Under the pieces are notes generated by a model. It made no database searches. It was not told the DNA's origin and was given only the letters and a program-made list of their open reading frames with translations. From the NCBI GenBank assembly GCA_936432065.2, contig OW386288.2, positions 16,852,706 through 16,916,705 on the forward strand: a DNA stretch of 64,000 nucleotides. The letters are read 5' to 3'. Made by a program: the position numbers and the translations under genes. This DNA is from Rutpela maculata. Taxonomy: Eukaryota > Arthropoda > Insecta > Coleoptera > Cerambycidae. This document shows, one piece after another, positions 1 to 11,699 of the stretch (the stretch's first letter is position 1; every line of letters begins with the position of its first letter).

Positions 1-564
1 ACCATAAAAGTCTCTCCATTTTCGAGGAAAAAAAAACAGCGTAGAACCAGACCAGACCTTATAGTTTTTATAAAGTGAACAATTTTACTTAAGAAATGGC
101 TATTAACGAGATTTTTTTGTGGTACGGATATTTTTTATTTCGAAAAAACTTGAGAAATTGATTGATTATAAAAATCGTGTTTTTTAATATTTACACCGCC
201 ATATCTTCAAATATAATTGGCTGTCGATCTGATTTTTTTAAATTCAAGGACACAAACAAGCGCTTCCCATGGTCTTTTTGTTTCTATCGGTTATTGTTTA
301 TTATTTTTTTTAAATAACAATAAACTTATTACTTTGCTAAAATTGTACTCATATTTTGACTAAGCGATAAACTTTTTTATTTTTACAAATTTTCATATAC
401 ATGCAGCGAAGCAATTGAAGCCAACATACAGGAGAAGTTTTTGAAAAAAAAATTTTCATCTAAGATATTTTTGTGACGCACTAGCTTATGGCATACACCC
501 GGCAGGTGCTTGACTACCGGTACCGGCTCTACGTCCTCACGAGCGCTAAACAGGATATGTTGTA
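1..564. other. AT-rich stretch, no gene seen
   Basis: No coding, RNA or repeat signal is convincing here. The stretch is AT-rich with T and A runs. A slightly more GC-rich part from about 480 to 560 may be flanking DNA of the LINE remnant that ends at 565. Confidence 0.5.
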
Positions 565-1500
565 GTTGATTGATTGATTGATTTACCAGCGTGCGGTAGG
601 CATTGCTGCCACTCCCATGTATACAGCTGGGCCTGCTACGTCCACGCTGGGTTGGACTAAGGTCATGCTTGTTGCCAGCAGCGAGAGCCACATGGCGCGT
701 GGTAAAGGAATGTGGGATGGGAGGTGTAGGTATTTGTGAGATGCGTTACCGCATTGTGTCGTGAGGGAGCGTTTAAGCTCCCTTTTTTGTGTGTTTGGTT
801 CTGGACTTCTGCCTATTCTGACTCTTCTTGTGAAATATGTTGCCGTGTTGTGTCGTAATATGGAGTGTTTTTGCTCCTCTTTTTGCGTTTTTGCTTCTTC
901 GAATCTTCTTTTTTCTGAGTCTTCTGATTCCTCGGTTTCCGATTGTGGTAGAGTATATATCCTTGCGATTTGTTCATTTGTTGATCCTGATCCTTTCAAT
1001 TGTCGTTCTCCACTGTAGCATGGTCTCCCTATTTTTAGTTTGTTGTTGTGCGGTACTAGCGCTTCCTTCAGTAAATGTATTGGGTCCCTTCCTTGGGTAT
1101 GTCCCCAATACTTCATTACGTATATTTCTATTATATTGATGTTTTGTGTCGCTGTTTTCGTCTTGTTGTTTTAGTTGGACGATGCCCTTTCTGCTCTTCT
1201 CAAAAACTTCTTCTGTTGGCTTTTGTTGTTGCCGCGTTTTTGACTCCATATATCATCGTTGTCCGTATGACGGCTATGTACAGTACATACATTTGGTAAG
1301 GTCCCATGATAGTTTATTTTTCTCAATGAACGGTATGTTACCCTTGTGCCGTTTTGATTCTCTCCTTTACTGTTTCTCTCCGCTCTAGCTGGTTCGTCCG
1401 GTCTGTTCCTAGGTACTTCAATTTGTTCGGTATTCTTAGGGAATATTCATCTATTTTGTGTTCCTCTCCGCTGGTTCAACTCTTCTTCTTCTTCTGTATC
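565..1500 (-). pseudogene. Non-LTR retrotransposon (LINE) C-terminal remnant
   Basis: Minus-strand translation, read across several frames, gives the end of a LINE polyprotein. Visible in order are KYLGT (reverse-transcriptase motif E, near 1407-1427), a VIRTTMIYG stretch (near 1247-1275), then KYWGHTQGRDP and KIGRPCY, which resemble the WYGH...RD and GRPR boxes that follow the reverse-transcriptase domain in RTE-like and related elements. Frameshifts and stops separate these blocks; the longest uninterrupted piece is 177 codons (583-1116). On the minus strand the remnant ends in an AATC repeat (565-583), as expected of a LINE 3' tail. Catalytic motifs A to C are absent, so the copy is 5'-truncated and dead. 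The clade assignment is an inference. Confidence 0.62.
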
Positions 1501-2497
1501 GATTAGGAGATTATCGACGTATGTGTGTGTTTTCTTAGAGATCACCATTTTTCTGAAAGAAACCTTCACTACGCATACCTCCGCTGAAGTGATGTGCGAA
1601 CTCAGCCCTGACGCAGTATATCAACAATACCCCATTGATTATTTCGAGTTTACGTTTTTTCTAAAATATCTTTACAGTTTAAAATGCAATTTTTTTCTAA
1701 AGCAAGCGGTGTAAGTGGATGAAAAATTGAGCTTCTAGACCGTATTAACAAAAAAAAGTATATGGGAATATATATTTTTATTAATGACTACTTACGATAA
1801 CAAAATGGCGACGTTTTTATTAAAAAAAATTGAAAAAGTACCCTGTTTCTATCATAATTTTTTTGTTTTTATGCTAAGGAAATAACCAAAAATCACTTGA
1901 AAGCATAGTTAATAGTACTTTTGATATGATATATATATTTTATATAAAAAATGTCGACGTGTTTGATGGTGCGGTAAAGATCAAAGATGTCGACATTTTT
2001 TATATGCAGAATAAATCTGAAGTCAACTATACTTCCAAATCTCCGAAACCATTAACCAACAGAAATTAGAAAAAAATGAAAGGCTATAGCGTGATAAGAT
2101 CAAAATTGCCCCCACCTGGATTTTTATTTCGAATTGGACATTCGAAAGGACATATTTGAAAACCTTCAGCCAAATTTTCAGCCCCCTAAGTGCTAATAGG
2201 TTGCTCCTATCGTAAAAAACGTATTTTTTCGAAAAAAATTTCCCTGCTCGAATATTTGCTACAAAAAATCTGTGTTTTTGAGTAAGAAAACTGATTTTTT
2301 AAAGATTTTTTGGATCAAAACTGGGGCCAGGAAAAATATTTCAATTTTTCAATGATTTTTTAGGCAATGGAGGTCATATTTGGCTAGCTTCTAAATAACA
2401 ATTTTTTGTGTACTTTTTCCCGTACTTTCGAATGCCTGAGTTAGAATTATCATTTTCGGACCGGAACATGCTCAAAATTTTAAAAAACCGTTTCATT
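1501..2497. other. Non-coding stretch with a dispersed repeat segment
   Basis: No gene is visible. The segment around 1955-2040 (GGTGCGGTAAAGATCAAAGA, then TCTGAAG and ACTATACT) resembles 33904-33985, and AAAATGGCGACGTTTTTA near 1803 recurs near 13553. From about 2050 to 2480 the DNA is simple AT-rich text without a clear partner. Confidence 0.4.
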
Positions 2498-2966
2498 CGC
2501 ATTTTAACTTCCCCACAATAAAATTGTGGGAGGTTACTAAAATTGGTCCAAAATCGAAAACTGAGATAACATCAAATCTTTACATTTTTAGGTCCCAGGA
2601 ATCCAAAAAAGTGGTTTTTGAAAAATGTCTGTGTGTGTGTGTATGTGTATGTATGTGTATGTATGTGTATGTATGTGTATGTATGTTAGCACGATAGCGG
2701 CGAAACTCCTAAACGGATTTGTATGAAACTTTGCATGAGGGTTTCTTTAGTGCTCCAGAAGATCTGAAAAGGTTTTGGTTGAGGTCGGATTACGTTTAGT
2801 GCCGTTTTGGCACAACAAGTTGTTTATTTTATGATTGCTAACAATTTGTAATCGAACCATTGAAAAGCAGAAAAAATTCCGATTTCAACACGCTTCATGT
2901 GTTTTCGATTTTGGACCAGGATTTTAGTAACCTCCCACAATTTTATTGTGGGGAGGTTAAAATGCG
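2498..2966. mobile_element. MITE with terminal inverted repeats and subterminal palindromes
   Basis: The two ends are inverted copies over about 60 bp, both starting CGCATTTTAAC. Each end carries a near-perfect palindrome of the form CCCACAATAAAATTGTGGG, so each end can form its own hairpin as well as pairing with the other. The interior holds a GT/GTAT microsatellite and non-coding text. There is no transposase. The target duplication could not be fixed. The non-autonomous DNA-transposon class is inferred from structure. Confidence 0.75.
2628..2687. repeat. GT / GTAT microsatellite
   Basis: A run of GT dinucleotides passes into alternating TGTATGTG and GTAT units. It lies inside the MITE at 2498-2966. 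Confidence 0.9.
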
Positions 2967-3137
2967 GGAAAAATGACCTGGGCCTAGGGGCAATTTATAT
3001 CTAAAACCTCAATTTAGTAGCTTTCTTATTTGTCTCTAGCATGTTTTCGCTCAATCTAATACCTTTCCAGTTTTTGACGAAATCCTATTTGCAATGCCTC
3101 TTTTTATCCCAATTTTCTAGTCGTTATAATTGAAAGA

Positions 3138-3138
3138 C

Positions 3139-3188
<50 letters not shown>
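3138..3188. repeat. TAA trinucleotide run (LINE 3' tail)
   Basis: About 17 TAA units, directly next to the AATAAAGA end of the minus-strand LINE. They are best read as its 3' tail. Confidence 0.9.
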
Positions 3189-3190
<2 letters not shown>

Positions 3191-3410
3191 CTTTATTTTC
3201 ATTGGACTTACAAAGTAAGTATAGAATATAGTCAAATAATAAAACGACAAATACTGCTGATAAGATACAAATCGAAAGTACAATAATTATTAAAACAATC
3301 ACAAAACAATTTTGAACATAGACAATAATACTTGTATTGTATATAAGGGAAGTACATATAGACATATTAAATAAAATAAAATAAGATATATAAATTAATA
3401 CATTTGTCAC

Positions 3411-5139
3411 TTATTCTTCCATATTAGGACATTCCAAGAATTCAGAAACAGAATAAAAGTTATATTTTAACAGCATAACTTTTACTTTATATTTAAAAAT
3501 TTTATTGTCTTTCAATAATTTTAGAGAAAGCGGTAGTTTATTAAATAACTTGATTGACATAATCATGGGACCGTTAGCCATTAATGATAGTCTATGTTGA
3601 GGTACATCGACATTGTACGTTAGTCTTAAAGAATAATTATGGATTTCATTTCTATTGGTCACGAACATATGTGGATTACACTTTAAATAACAAACAGTTT
3701 AAAATATATAAACAAGAAATAGTTAGAATGCCAAAATGTGAGAATAAGTTCCTACAGGAATGCCGCGAGTCTTTGAATAACATCGTATGTATTATTTTCT
3801 TTTGCAGAATGAACAGTTCATTAATTTTGTTGCTGTTTCTCCAACACATAACACAATAATTCAGCCTCGATTGAACGTATCCAAAATAATTCATTTTAAG
3901 AACATCTAAATTAACATGACTTCTTAATTGATAAATGGAGAAACAGGCAACTTTAATTTTGCTTATTAAGAAATCAATGTGATTTCCCCATGATAGATGA
4001 AAGTCGATATAAAGCCCTAAAAATTTGACATAATCACTTTGTTTCACACTTTGCCCATCAATTCTGACGAGCAAACTTTCATTAAGGTTTTTTGGTGAAA
4101 ATAAAAGGCAACCTGTTTTTAGGTTATTAAGCGCAAGTCCATTGTCAGTGCAGTAATTTTGAATCGAAGATATAGTTAAATTGACTTTATCTCTAATATC
4201 AAGAAAATTTTTACCTGAAACAGACGATGTGGTATCATCTGCAAATATTGTGATGTATGACCCATTAATCATATCAGCTTTAATAATGTCATTTATGAAT
4301 ATAATAAATAAAAGAGGACCCAGCACACTACCCTGAGGGACCCCAGTGTGGGTAGGACTGGGAAAAGATTGAAATAATTGACCGTTGTACTTTAAATGAA
4401 CTTCCTGTGATCTATCTTTTAAATATGATTTAATCCAGCATAGAGGAGGATCTCTTACTCTATATTTGAAAAGCTTATCAACTAACAAATTATGGTTTAT
4501 CGTGTCAAACGCACGACTTAAGTCAAAGAATATGCTGGCTGTTTTTTCTTTTGAGTCAAAGCTATTCAACACGAAATTATACAATGCTAACGCTGCGTCC
4601 TGTGTAGACAAACCTTTTCTAAAACCGAATTGATTATTTGTAAGTAACTTGTCAGCTGTTAGGAAATTTGACAATCTGTTATAATATGCTCTTTCGTAGA
4701 CTTTGGAGAAAATGGACAGAAGTACCACACCTCCATAATTAGAAATTTGAGATTTATCAGATTTTTTGTGAATTGGTACAACTATAGATTTTTTGAGGGC
4801 AGTAGGAAATATTCCTTCACAAAAAGATGCATTTATTAACATACTTAGAGGACTGCAAATGTAGTCAATTACATTTAATAGTAATGAGACGGTGACATGA
4901 TCAAATCCGGCTGAATTCTTGGGGGCTATGGATCTAATAATATCCTTAACTTCATCATCCGTAACTGGTGTTAAGAACAATGAATGGTTATTAAATTCTA
5001 TGTGTCTAGAGTTACTTGAGACAACCATATCATTAGTTAATGTATTTATTGAACTTATGAAATAATCATTGAAACTCTCGGCAGCACTTTTAAAATCTGT
5101 TATAATATTACCTATCAGTTTATATGAAAAGTTGGATAG
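3411..5139 (-). pseudogene. Reverse transcriptase of a Jockey/CR1-like LINE
   Basis: Reverse transcriptase used for target-primed copying of LINE RNA. The main frame runs 3676-5028 from its first ATG (450 aa), but the same frame stays coding upstream to about 5139 (AAESFNDYFISS), so that ATG is not the true start. Motifs in order are VVPIHKKSD (finger), NQFGFRKG, FFDLSRAFDTINH (motif A, first catalytic Asp), GVPQGSVLGPLLFIIFINDI (B), TIFADDT (C, catalytic Asp pair) and VKFLGLYID (E). All three catalytic Asp are present. The normally conserved NYRPISLL box reads NYGGVVLL. A frameshift near 3680 moves the C-terminal 86 aa (HNYSLRL...IKLFNKLP) to another frame ending at 3411. With the truncation and frameshift it cannot be autonomous. 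Confidence 0.88.
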
Positions 5140-5206
5140 AACCTTTTCTTCTCAAAAGATTAAGTACTTTTGAGCTCCAATATTTTTGTTTTTTTTTTTT
5201 TTTTTA

Positions 5207-6904
5207 GTTGGCCTTATAAATTAGCAATCCCCGCATAATATAGAAACTTTTCTTTGATTCATTTACTATTAAGTTGCCAAAAATTAACGAAATCTAATTC
5301 ACATATATGACATTATTCCGAAGTTAAAATCTAATTTTCATCCCTGGTAAGTGGTGGAAAAGCGTTATAAGGTAGCTCATAATAATTGCTACACCATATT
5401 TTGAGACCTGCTGCTCAACTGAGCAATTCCACAATTTTTTTTCCAGAAAAATACCACCCTGTAGTAGTGAAAGTGATTTTCATCCCCCCTTCACTATCGA
5501 TATTAACTACGGATTGGCTGAAATTTTATTTCATAACTTTTAGTGATCTTTTTTTGACGGTGTTTCAATATTTTCAAAATTTTTTGACTAACCGATTAAC
5601 TGAGAATTTTAACAACAATTATAACTGTATATATCCTAAACATCACTTTGAGGTTTCCATAACAATTTATTTCCGTTTATCGTTTTCCATTAAATGCGTC
5701 ATCAGGACTGAATAAATATTATAAAAAATATATATCATAAATTACGACATAAATAATATTGCCGTGTTCAAACAATGCAAAATCATCAACATCCTGAGTA
5801 TATATTTCCATTATTTCTAGAGATTTTATTAGTACACTAATATTCTATACAGGAAATTTTAAGAATAAAAGGATCTGAATCCTATCTGCGTGGTTTTGTT
5901 TGACGCGATAAGGGTGCCTGTATAAAAGGGTAGTGACACTGGTCTGAAGAGATCTATCCCACTTTCCATTGTTTCAACATGTTCTTGTCTCATTTGATCT
6001 TTTATCATGGAAAAAACTCGAGTGATTGAAATGCGATATAAACAATGAGGGTGAATTGATTTTAAAGTGCTAGGTACGCGAAATTTGAGGACAAATACCT
6101 TAATCATTGTTTTTAAAATTAGTAAGGTCCGTGAGCTGTATTTAGTACAGGTAAAATACGTGAAAATTCGCCTAACAAGGAATTTCTTGTTTAGGAAATG
6201 GTTTAAAAATACTTACCTTTGAAAAACCGATTTTAGTTGCTCTTCGATACAAAACTGATCGAGATACAAATTACTATTTTGTTTTTAGGGGCATAACTAT
6301 GTTTTCAAGCGTTTTACTTGGAAAATACGGATTAAATCAAAGAATATCAACAAGAGTTTCTCAATATCTAAAATTATATCCTATTAGCTCGTGCATTTAC
6401 AGGATGTGGCACTGCTAAGACTGTATTTAGAACAGAAAAAATCAAATCATAAAATTTCTAGAGCAATAACCAGAGTTGAAAAACACCATTGACAAGTTTA
6501 AGGACGAGAATTTCAAAGATACAAATATAAAGATGGCAAAACTTCAATGTGAGACTTTTTGTACTAGAAGTATTAAAAACCAGCCTGTCTGATCCATTTG
6601 GCGCCGAGGTCTCTTTTATCAAAATTTTTGATTTTCCTTATTACTACGGGAGCCCAACCTAACTGTACCTGCATCCTCCCCCCACTGATCCGATCCTTGG
6701 AAACAATGTTTTTCATAAAGATTAAAGTCTAAAAAAACTGGCTGTACTTTCAAAATGGCGTCCAAATTTTGCAAATATTGTTTTTGTCATTTAACACAAG
6801 AACTAAAAAAGATGGAGAAAAACTTTCTACACAAAAAACAAAGTGCATACAATTTTCTACAATTTTATTTCTATACAATATTTTCCAGATAAATGATTCA
6901 GCTC
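5207..6904. other. Non-coding stretch
   Basis: No gene is visible. A segment near 5510-5600 containing TTCATAACTTTTAGTG resembles 47560-47640, which suggests an old dispersed repeat. The rest is AT-rich with no convincing coding or RNA signal. Confidence 0.4.
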
Positions 6905-7341
6905 TTAAGAGGCGACAATGCCAATCACAAAGTTTCATCGGTAAAGCTAAAGCTGAAGTGGGGCGAAGGGTAGGCAGTGTGGCTATTATAGGGCATCTGC
7001 ATGTGACGTTACAGCTAACCTCAAAAATATGTGTTTCTTAAGATTTAAGAATAATACGCAGCGGTTATTATGATTTTTGCCCGGTTCCCGTATTTTCATC
7101 TAAAATCTAGTTCAGTGTAATGTTTATGAAGTTCTAAATACTTTGTCCTAATAAAATAGAACTCTTTTTGTAGGTTGGAAATCCAACCTGTAATTAGCAG
7201 TCTATTTTCATTAACTAACAATATTGAAAAATTATTTACGTGAATTTTTAAATATTTGCTCGGAGCTAAAAATGCGTATACAAACATTAAAAATGAGAAT
7301 AAACTTGAAAAACTTAAAATTTAAGGTTATGTGGGTGACAT

Positions 7342-8177
7342 CAAATCAAATCAAATCAGATTTATTTCATATTTAAAATACAATTTCTTCTTGACACTCG
7401 TTCGCGTGTCCAGCCGGACATCCGCTAGCCAAGGCTCCGCGGCAGTTGAAGGGCTAGACAGGAACGAGGTCGAGACAGAATAAAATAAATTAACACAATT
7501 ACCCTACTACTACCTACCTAGTAGGTTCATTAGGGAAGTAAAATAGTCTTATGTCTTATGACTTAATATAACTGAAAAATTTAACAAATATAAATCATTG
7601 TAGAAAAAGCACATGCACTATTTTAAATTTACATTGTTGAGACAGGAAATCAATTCACTGAAAATACCTGCTGTAGACAATGAAACGTAGAAAGAGAAAG
7701 GCTATGCCAAGCCGTTGAATTTGTTGTAATTAATAAGTTTTGGTACCAAATGTTTTTGAAATTTTAAATAATTATATATAAAAAAACATAAACATAAACA
7801 CACCACAGATAGTAGACAACCCCCAAATCCATAGCCAAGGCTGTGCAAAAAGGGGTTACACATTTGGAAAAACGCAGACATACATACACACTCACCGGTG
7901 TTGTCAATACCGGGGCTGGGGGTCGAACCCAGAGCGCGGTAGGCAGTCGATCAGCATATTCGCCACTCAATACGCCTTAACCGATTGAGCTACCGCGTAG
8001 TTTTCAAATTTGGAATAATTATTTAGAAACAAAAATAAATAAGGAATAAAACAAAAACTACATAAAGGAAAGAAGAAAAAGAGTTGAGAAAAGTGAGAGA
8101 GGTTGGGTAATAAGTTTAGTTTTAGTACAAGAATGGGTGGCTGCAAGGGCTGTCGAAAAATGGGCAGCGCCTGGTAT
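7342..8177 (-). mobile_element. LINE 3'-end insertion with 8-bp target duplication
   Basis: The 8-mer GGTGACAT lies on both sides (7334-7341 and 8178-8185), and the flanks rejoin to match the uninterrupted paralog near 48430. Read on the minus strand, the insert ends in ATGAAATAAATCTGATTTG followed by TTTGA-type repeats, a typical LINE 3' tail. No reverse-transcriptase motif is present, so this is probably a 5'-truncated 3' untranslated region. A separate SINE sits inside it. Confidence 0.72.
7778..8002 (-). mobile_element. tRNA-derived SINE
   Basis: The minus strand begins with a tRNA-like head: A box TAGCTCAATCGGTTAAGGCG, and about 45 nt later the B box GGGTTCGACCCC, the RNA polymerase III internal promoter. 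A non-tRNA body follows and an AT-rich tail ends near 7778. The flanks share an imperfect repeat, AAATTT..AATAATTAT, at about 7761-7777 and 8007-8023, probably the target duplication. The head does not fold into a complete tRNA, so this is a SINE rather than a tRNA gene. Confidence 0.72.
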
Positions 8178-8722
8178 GGTGACATGATGCAGATACCCTA
8201 TTGTAGTGCTGTAGGTGGCATCATCTATTAAAAAGCACTGTACTAAAAATCTTGACTGGGAAAAAGCATTTTTTAGCGAACTGGCTCATGTTATTAAACT
8301 GAAAAAAAGATATTCTTGTAAGTAAATGAATACTACACTTCTATTGAAGAAAGCGTTTAGCTAAAATTTGTTTATTACGAAGATCTCTCTTCACATTGGC
8401 TCATTGCCGCCTGATTTGATCGCCTTGCTCCCTCTTAAAATAAAATATATAATTCGATATAAAACTTAAGTAACGCCTCATTCGCTTTTAGATTCACTAT
8501 CGCTGTCTCCAATACAGCGGATATTTTTTCCAAGTCTTCTTCCTCTATTGCTTCATTTATGATATCGTTATCATCCTTACTTTCGTCTATTATGATTTGA
8601 TTTGGAATCATCTCCTGGAGAATTTCAATAAGCGATTGAAGCAGTATTTTATCTGCTGAACAAGAGGTTCTCCATTTTCTTGGCATCCATAATCATTCCA
8701 AGGCTTTGGAATATTGTGAATA

Positions 8723-9635
8723 CACTCAAAGAAAATGATAGGTAAATTCAACCAAAAAGAACATATGAAATCGCGCCTATCTAGTTTCATAGTTAAATCA
8801 ATCAGAAAAGAATAGTCATACAACTTTATTTGTTTTCGTAAACAAATAGTAGTTTAATAATCATATCTTCTTGTAACAAATTAAATAGTACAATGACATT
8901 TTTTTATGTTCACTAACCATTTTCAATTTGGTCTACAATTAAATAGTACAACGACTTTGTTTTTTGTTCACCAACTAATTTTTAGGTTGATCTACACTTT
9001 ATTGTATGATGAAGTTTTTTTTGGTTAGCCAAAATCTCAGTATTGAGACATCAGACCACCCAAACCAAAGATTAGAGATCGTTTATAAGATCCATCCAAA
9101 TATATCGATGATCCCTGAGAGAATTTGAACATTGCAATCATGTTATTAATTTTCTATAAATTCATAAGAGTATAAGATAATGCATGATTGATTATTGTCA
9201 GTGATTTGTATGTGGCGTCATCTGGAAATAATTTCTGTAATAGACTACGTGGTGAGCAAGCAAATTTTATGGTAATTCTTTTAGAACTTCTAGAAGACGA
9301 CAATAATATTGGTTTGTCTACCAAGTACAATAATACAGCGAACTAACACTGGGTTAGAATTACAATTCGATAATAGTTAAAAATAAAATATACTATTATC
9401 TAGTTTAATTTGACAGAATTCAACAAAATAATAGTCAGACGAACAAAATAATAGTCTTATTCATCTATTTTTTAAGTTAATGTTTGTTTTGTTGTACGAC
9501 AACTTTTTATTAATTAAAATACCAATCACCTCTTGTTTAAAAATACCATCAATATAGTTTGGTTTAACAAAATTAACGATATTGTTAGTTAACCATTTTT
9601 TTTTGTTGAATTTACCCATACTATTTCTTTGAGTG
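8723..9635. mobile_element. TA-flanked MITE, 913 bp
   Basis: The left end CACTCAAAGAAAATGATAGG and the inverted right end share about 30 bp (CACTCAAAGAAA, then GGTAAATTCAAC). TA lies directly outside both ends (8721-8722 and 9636-9637), as expected for Tc1/mariner-type insertion. The interior is AT-rich and non-coding, with tandem duplications. No transposase is present. Confidence 0.78.
8876..9000. repeat. Two tandem units of about 62 bp
   Basis: Two diverged units each contain AAATTAAATAGTACAA, TGTTCAC and TCTACA in the same order. They lie inside the MITE at 8723-9635. Confidence 0.6.
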
Positions 9636-9985
9636 TACCTTCATCGGCTAATCACCAAATACGCGTTTGGTAATTTTAATATGCTCGATAAGATAAGCTT
9701 GTTAAATATGGCCCTCATTTTGTAAGTGCATCCAGTTTATTTTTTGAGAACATGTCCAAAATTGTTCCTTAGTCTTTAGTCTATAAGAAAAAAATTGTTC
9801 CATATGAATGGAGGGCGGGGTGCACGTACACCTTCAGTGGCTCCCCGACTAAGATAAATGATTTCAAAATTAATAAATGTAATTAATGTCTGCAAATTAT
9901 AATATTATTATTAATTTTTGCAGTTTATTTTATTTCTTGTTATGTTAATAATATAAAGTTATATTATACGCCTCGGGCAGGCCCC

Positions 9986-10245
9986 CTGTATGGGGGGGGT
10001 CTATTGGGTACTGAGTTTAGGTGCCCGGGCTTCCGCCAGAGATATTGACAATTTTTTTTTCAAATTTCTTCCCTCCCGCTCATCAATTATTAAGCGCGTG
10101 GGCCCGCCACAGATTATAACCAATTTTTTTTTTAAACTTTCTACCCCCCCCCCCCCCCCCCGAATGAATTATTAAGCGCGGAGGCCCGCCAGAGATTTTG
10201 ACAAAACAATTTTTCCCGCTCATCAATTATTAGGCGCGGGGGCTG
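9986..10245. repeat. GC-rich tandem array, about 75-bp unit, three copies
   Basis: Three diverged units start near 10021, 10095 and 10173. Each reads GCGCG.GGGCCCGCCA-like text, AGATT, a T run, a C-rich stretch and CATCAATTATTA. The second has a C run (about 10143-10161). The composition stands out from the AT-rich surroundings and resembles the GC-rich ends of hAT-type elements, but no target duplication was found. Confidence 0.65.
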
Positions 10246-10251
10246 GCCTTG

Positions 10252-10540
10252 GGGATGATGTACGATCACCGGTTTAAGTTCCGTCACTCGATCAGCGAGT
10301 CACTTGGATGGGTGATCCATGATCTCATCTAATAGTCGGTAGACTGCCAACAGAGACAATCCTAGGGCTAGTGAACCACCTTGAAAGGCGGTGGCTGGCC
10401 CAGGAAACAATCCCGGGCTATTGAGCCGCCATGAAAAGTGGTGGGTGGACCAGGGTGGGTCAAAGTTGGTAGTCGAGGACCGTGGTTTGGAGTTCACGCT
10501 AAACTGTAGATCCCTAGGCAAAATGTGCTTGTACTAATTC
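10252..10540 (+). mobile_element. 5S-rRNA-derived SINE (SINE3-like) head and body
   Basis: The segment 10258-10317 follows the internal control region of insect 5S rRNA: CGATCACCG, then TTAAG (box A area), then AGTCACTTGGATGGGTGATC, close to AGTACTTGGATGGGGGACC of 5S box C. The first 45 or so nt of 5S are missing. The body carries an imperfect tandem duplication of about 50 bp (ACAATCCTAGGGCTAGTGAA and ACAATCCCGGGCTATTGAGC). A 5S-headed polymerase III element is the best reading; a plain 5S pseudogene would not explain the body. The 3' limit is unclear. Confidence 0.6.
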
Positions 10541-11699
10541 GACAGTATTGTGTTTGAATTACTTACTCAGTAACAGTGGAATTATTTTTTATATTTCTTA
10601 CTTTTTTTTATTCTTAAAACTCGACAGTATAATATCCTGTTAAGGGGGAGAAGACGTACGTAGTAACTAAACCATGTAGAAATGTTTTTCAACCCCACAC
10701 TACAAAACGTCAAAAATAATTCTCCCATTTATACCGCGACCAACAAGATATGTCTCAACTTCCATTATAAGTGTTCATTAGACTACATAAATTCATTATA
10801 ATGTCTAATTAAGTCCCCCACAATAAATGTAACATGATGAACAGAAGACCATCTTCCACTGTATCAAAGCAAGGCCTAATATCATTTCTATATGCATTAG
10901 TAGAAACGGGGTAGCTTCTCCCATTTCGACAACGCGTTTTAAGTGAATTATTTATTAAATTTAAGGGTGAAGTTTTCAGAGCTATAAATAAATTAATATA
11001 ATACTGATGATTTCTGTGGTTGGCTACACACATGTACGTAAGTTGGAATATATATACGATTTAATTTTGTACTACAGAAAATTCCATAGGAAGGTACAAT
11101 TAAAATATTCTAATGTTAATTTTAGAAATTAATGGTGTCTCTCACGATTATTTTTTGCCACCAACAGTATTATTTGTAATAAAAAACAACGGACTATACA
11201 ATTTTAATAAAGCAACGGTTATAAATATTAAATTTACTAATATTTGCGTTAATTTAACAGTTTAATAGCGATTTTCTAATACCATTTTGCAATTTATGAC
11301 TTCAAGAAGAAATTTATTCATCTGTTATGTTATTTATTTTTCATTAAATTAGTCAGGGCAATAAAATCACGCCAAGATTTTTTAATGTCCATGCGATTGG
11401 AAATCGCGTGTAATAGGAAAAATGAATCTATTATACAGGTGACTGTAACAATATACAGGGTATTTTATAAATTTTATAATACTTCCAGTATTACCTAGGT
11501 ATGCAGCCATTAATTTTTAGGGGTCTTTTTATCTCAAAAAACAATTAAAAAATTTCCTATAAACATGTGCCCCGAAATCCCCAAAAAGCTAGGGCCTTCT
11601 GAAGTAAACCAAAGAAAAAAAAAATAACATAAGACATCAACAATAAAAAAAAAACGACGATCGGTTACCTAATAAAAAGCAAAGTTCATAAGTTGATCA
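10541..11699. other. AT-rich stretch, nothing identified
   Basis: No coding, RNA or repeat signal is convincing. Several 60-75 codon open frames occur but have no recognisable motif and match chance expectation for this composition. Confidence 0.45.

Larger units (their letters stand above)
3125..5200 (-). mobile_element. Jockey/CR1-like LINE, 5'-truncated copy
   Basis: A minus-strand LINE copy. Its 3' end is an AATAAAGA signal followed by a TTA trinucleotide run (+ strand 3138-3188). Upstream come about 220 bp of AT-rich 3' untranslated sequence and then the reverse-transcriptase reading frame. Coding text can be followed upstream only to about 5139-5150, where it breaks up next to a T run (5178-5206); the endonuclease region is missing. 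This is the longest recognisable coding element in the window. Confidence 0.8.
6905..8438. mobile_element. RepA copy 1: terminal-inverted-repeat element, interrupted
   Basis: The left end TTAAGAGGCGACAATGCC and the inverted right end (CTCTTAA at 8438) are terminal repeats. The interior from 6905 to 7341 and from 8186 to about 8390 matches 48010-48650 closely, so this is a second copy of that family. Without the 844 bp added by the insertion at 7342-8177 (836 bp plus one duplicated 8-mer) the copy is about 690 bp. It carries no transposase. Ends starting TTAAGAGG could mean a TTAA or TA target; the two copies do not settle which. Confidence 0.75.

Noticed and set aside
3138..3410. 90-codon hydrophobic protein ending in a Leu run
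   Set aside because: The Leu run is the TTA repeat of a LINE tail, and the frame lies in its 3' untranslated part.
7900..8002. Functional tRNA gene
   Set aside because: A and B boxes are present, but the acceptor stem does not pair and a long body with a LINE-like tail follows. It is a SINE head.
10258..10317. Functional 5S rRNA gene
   Set aside because: The first 45 or so nt are missing and box C has substitutions. The attached body points to a SINE.
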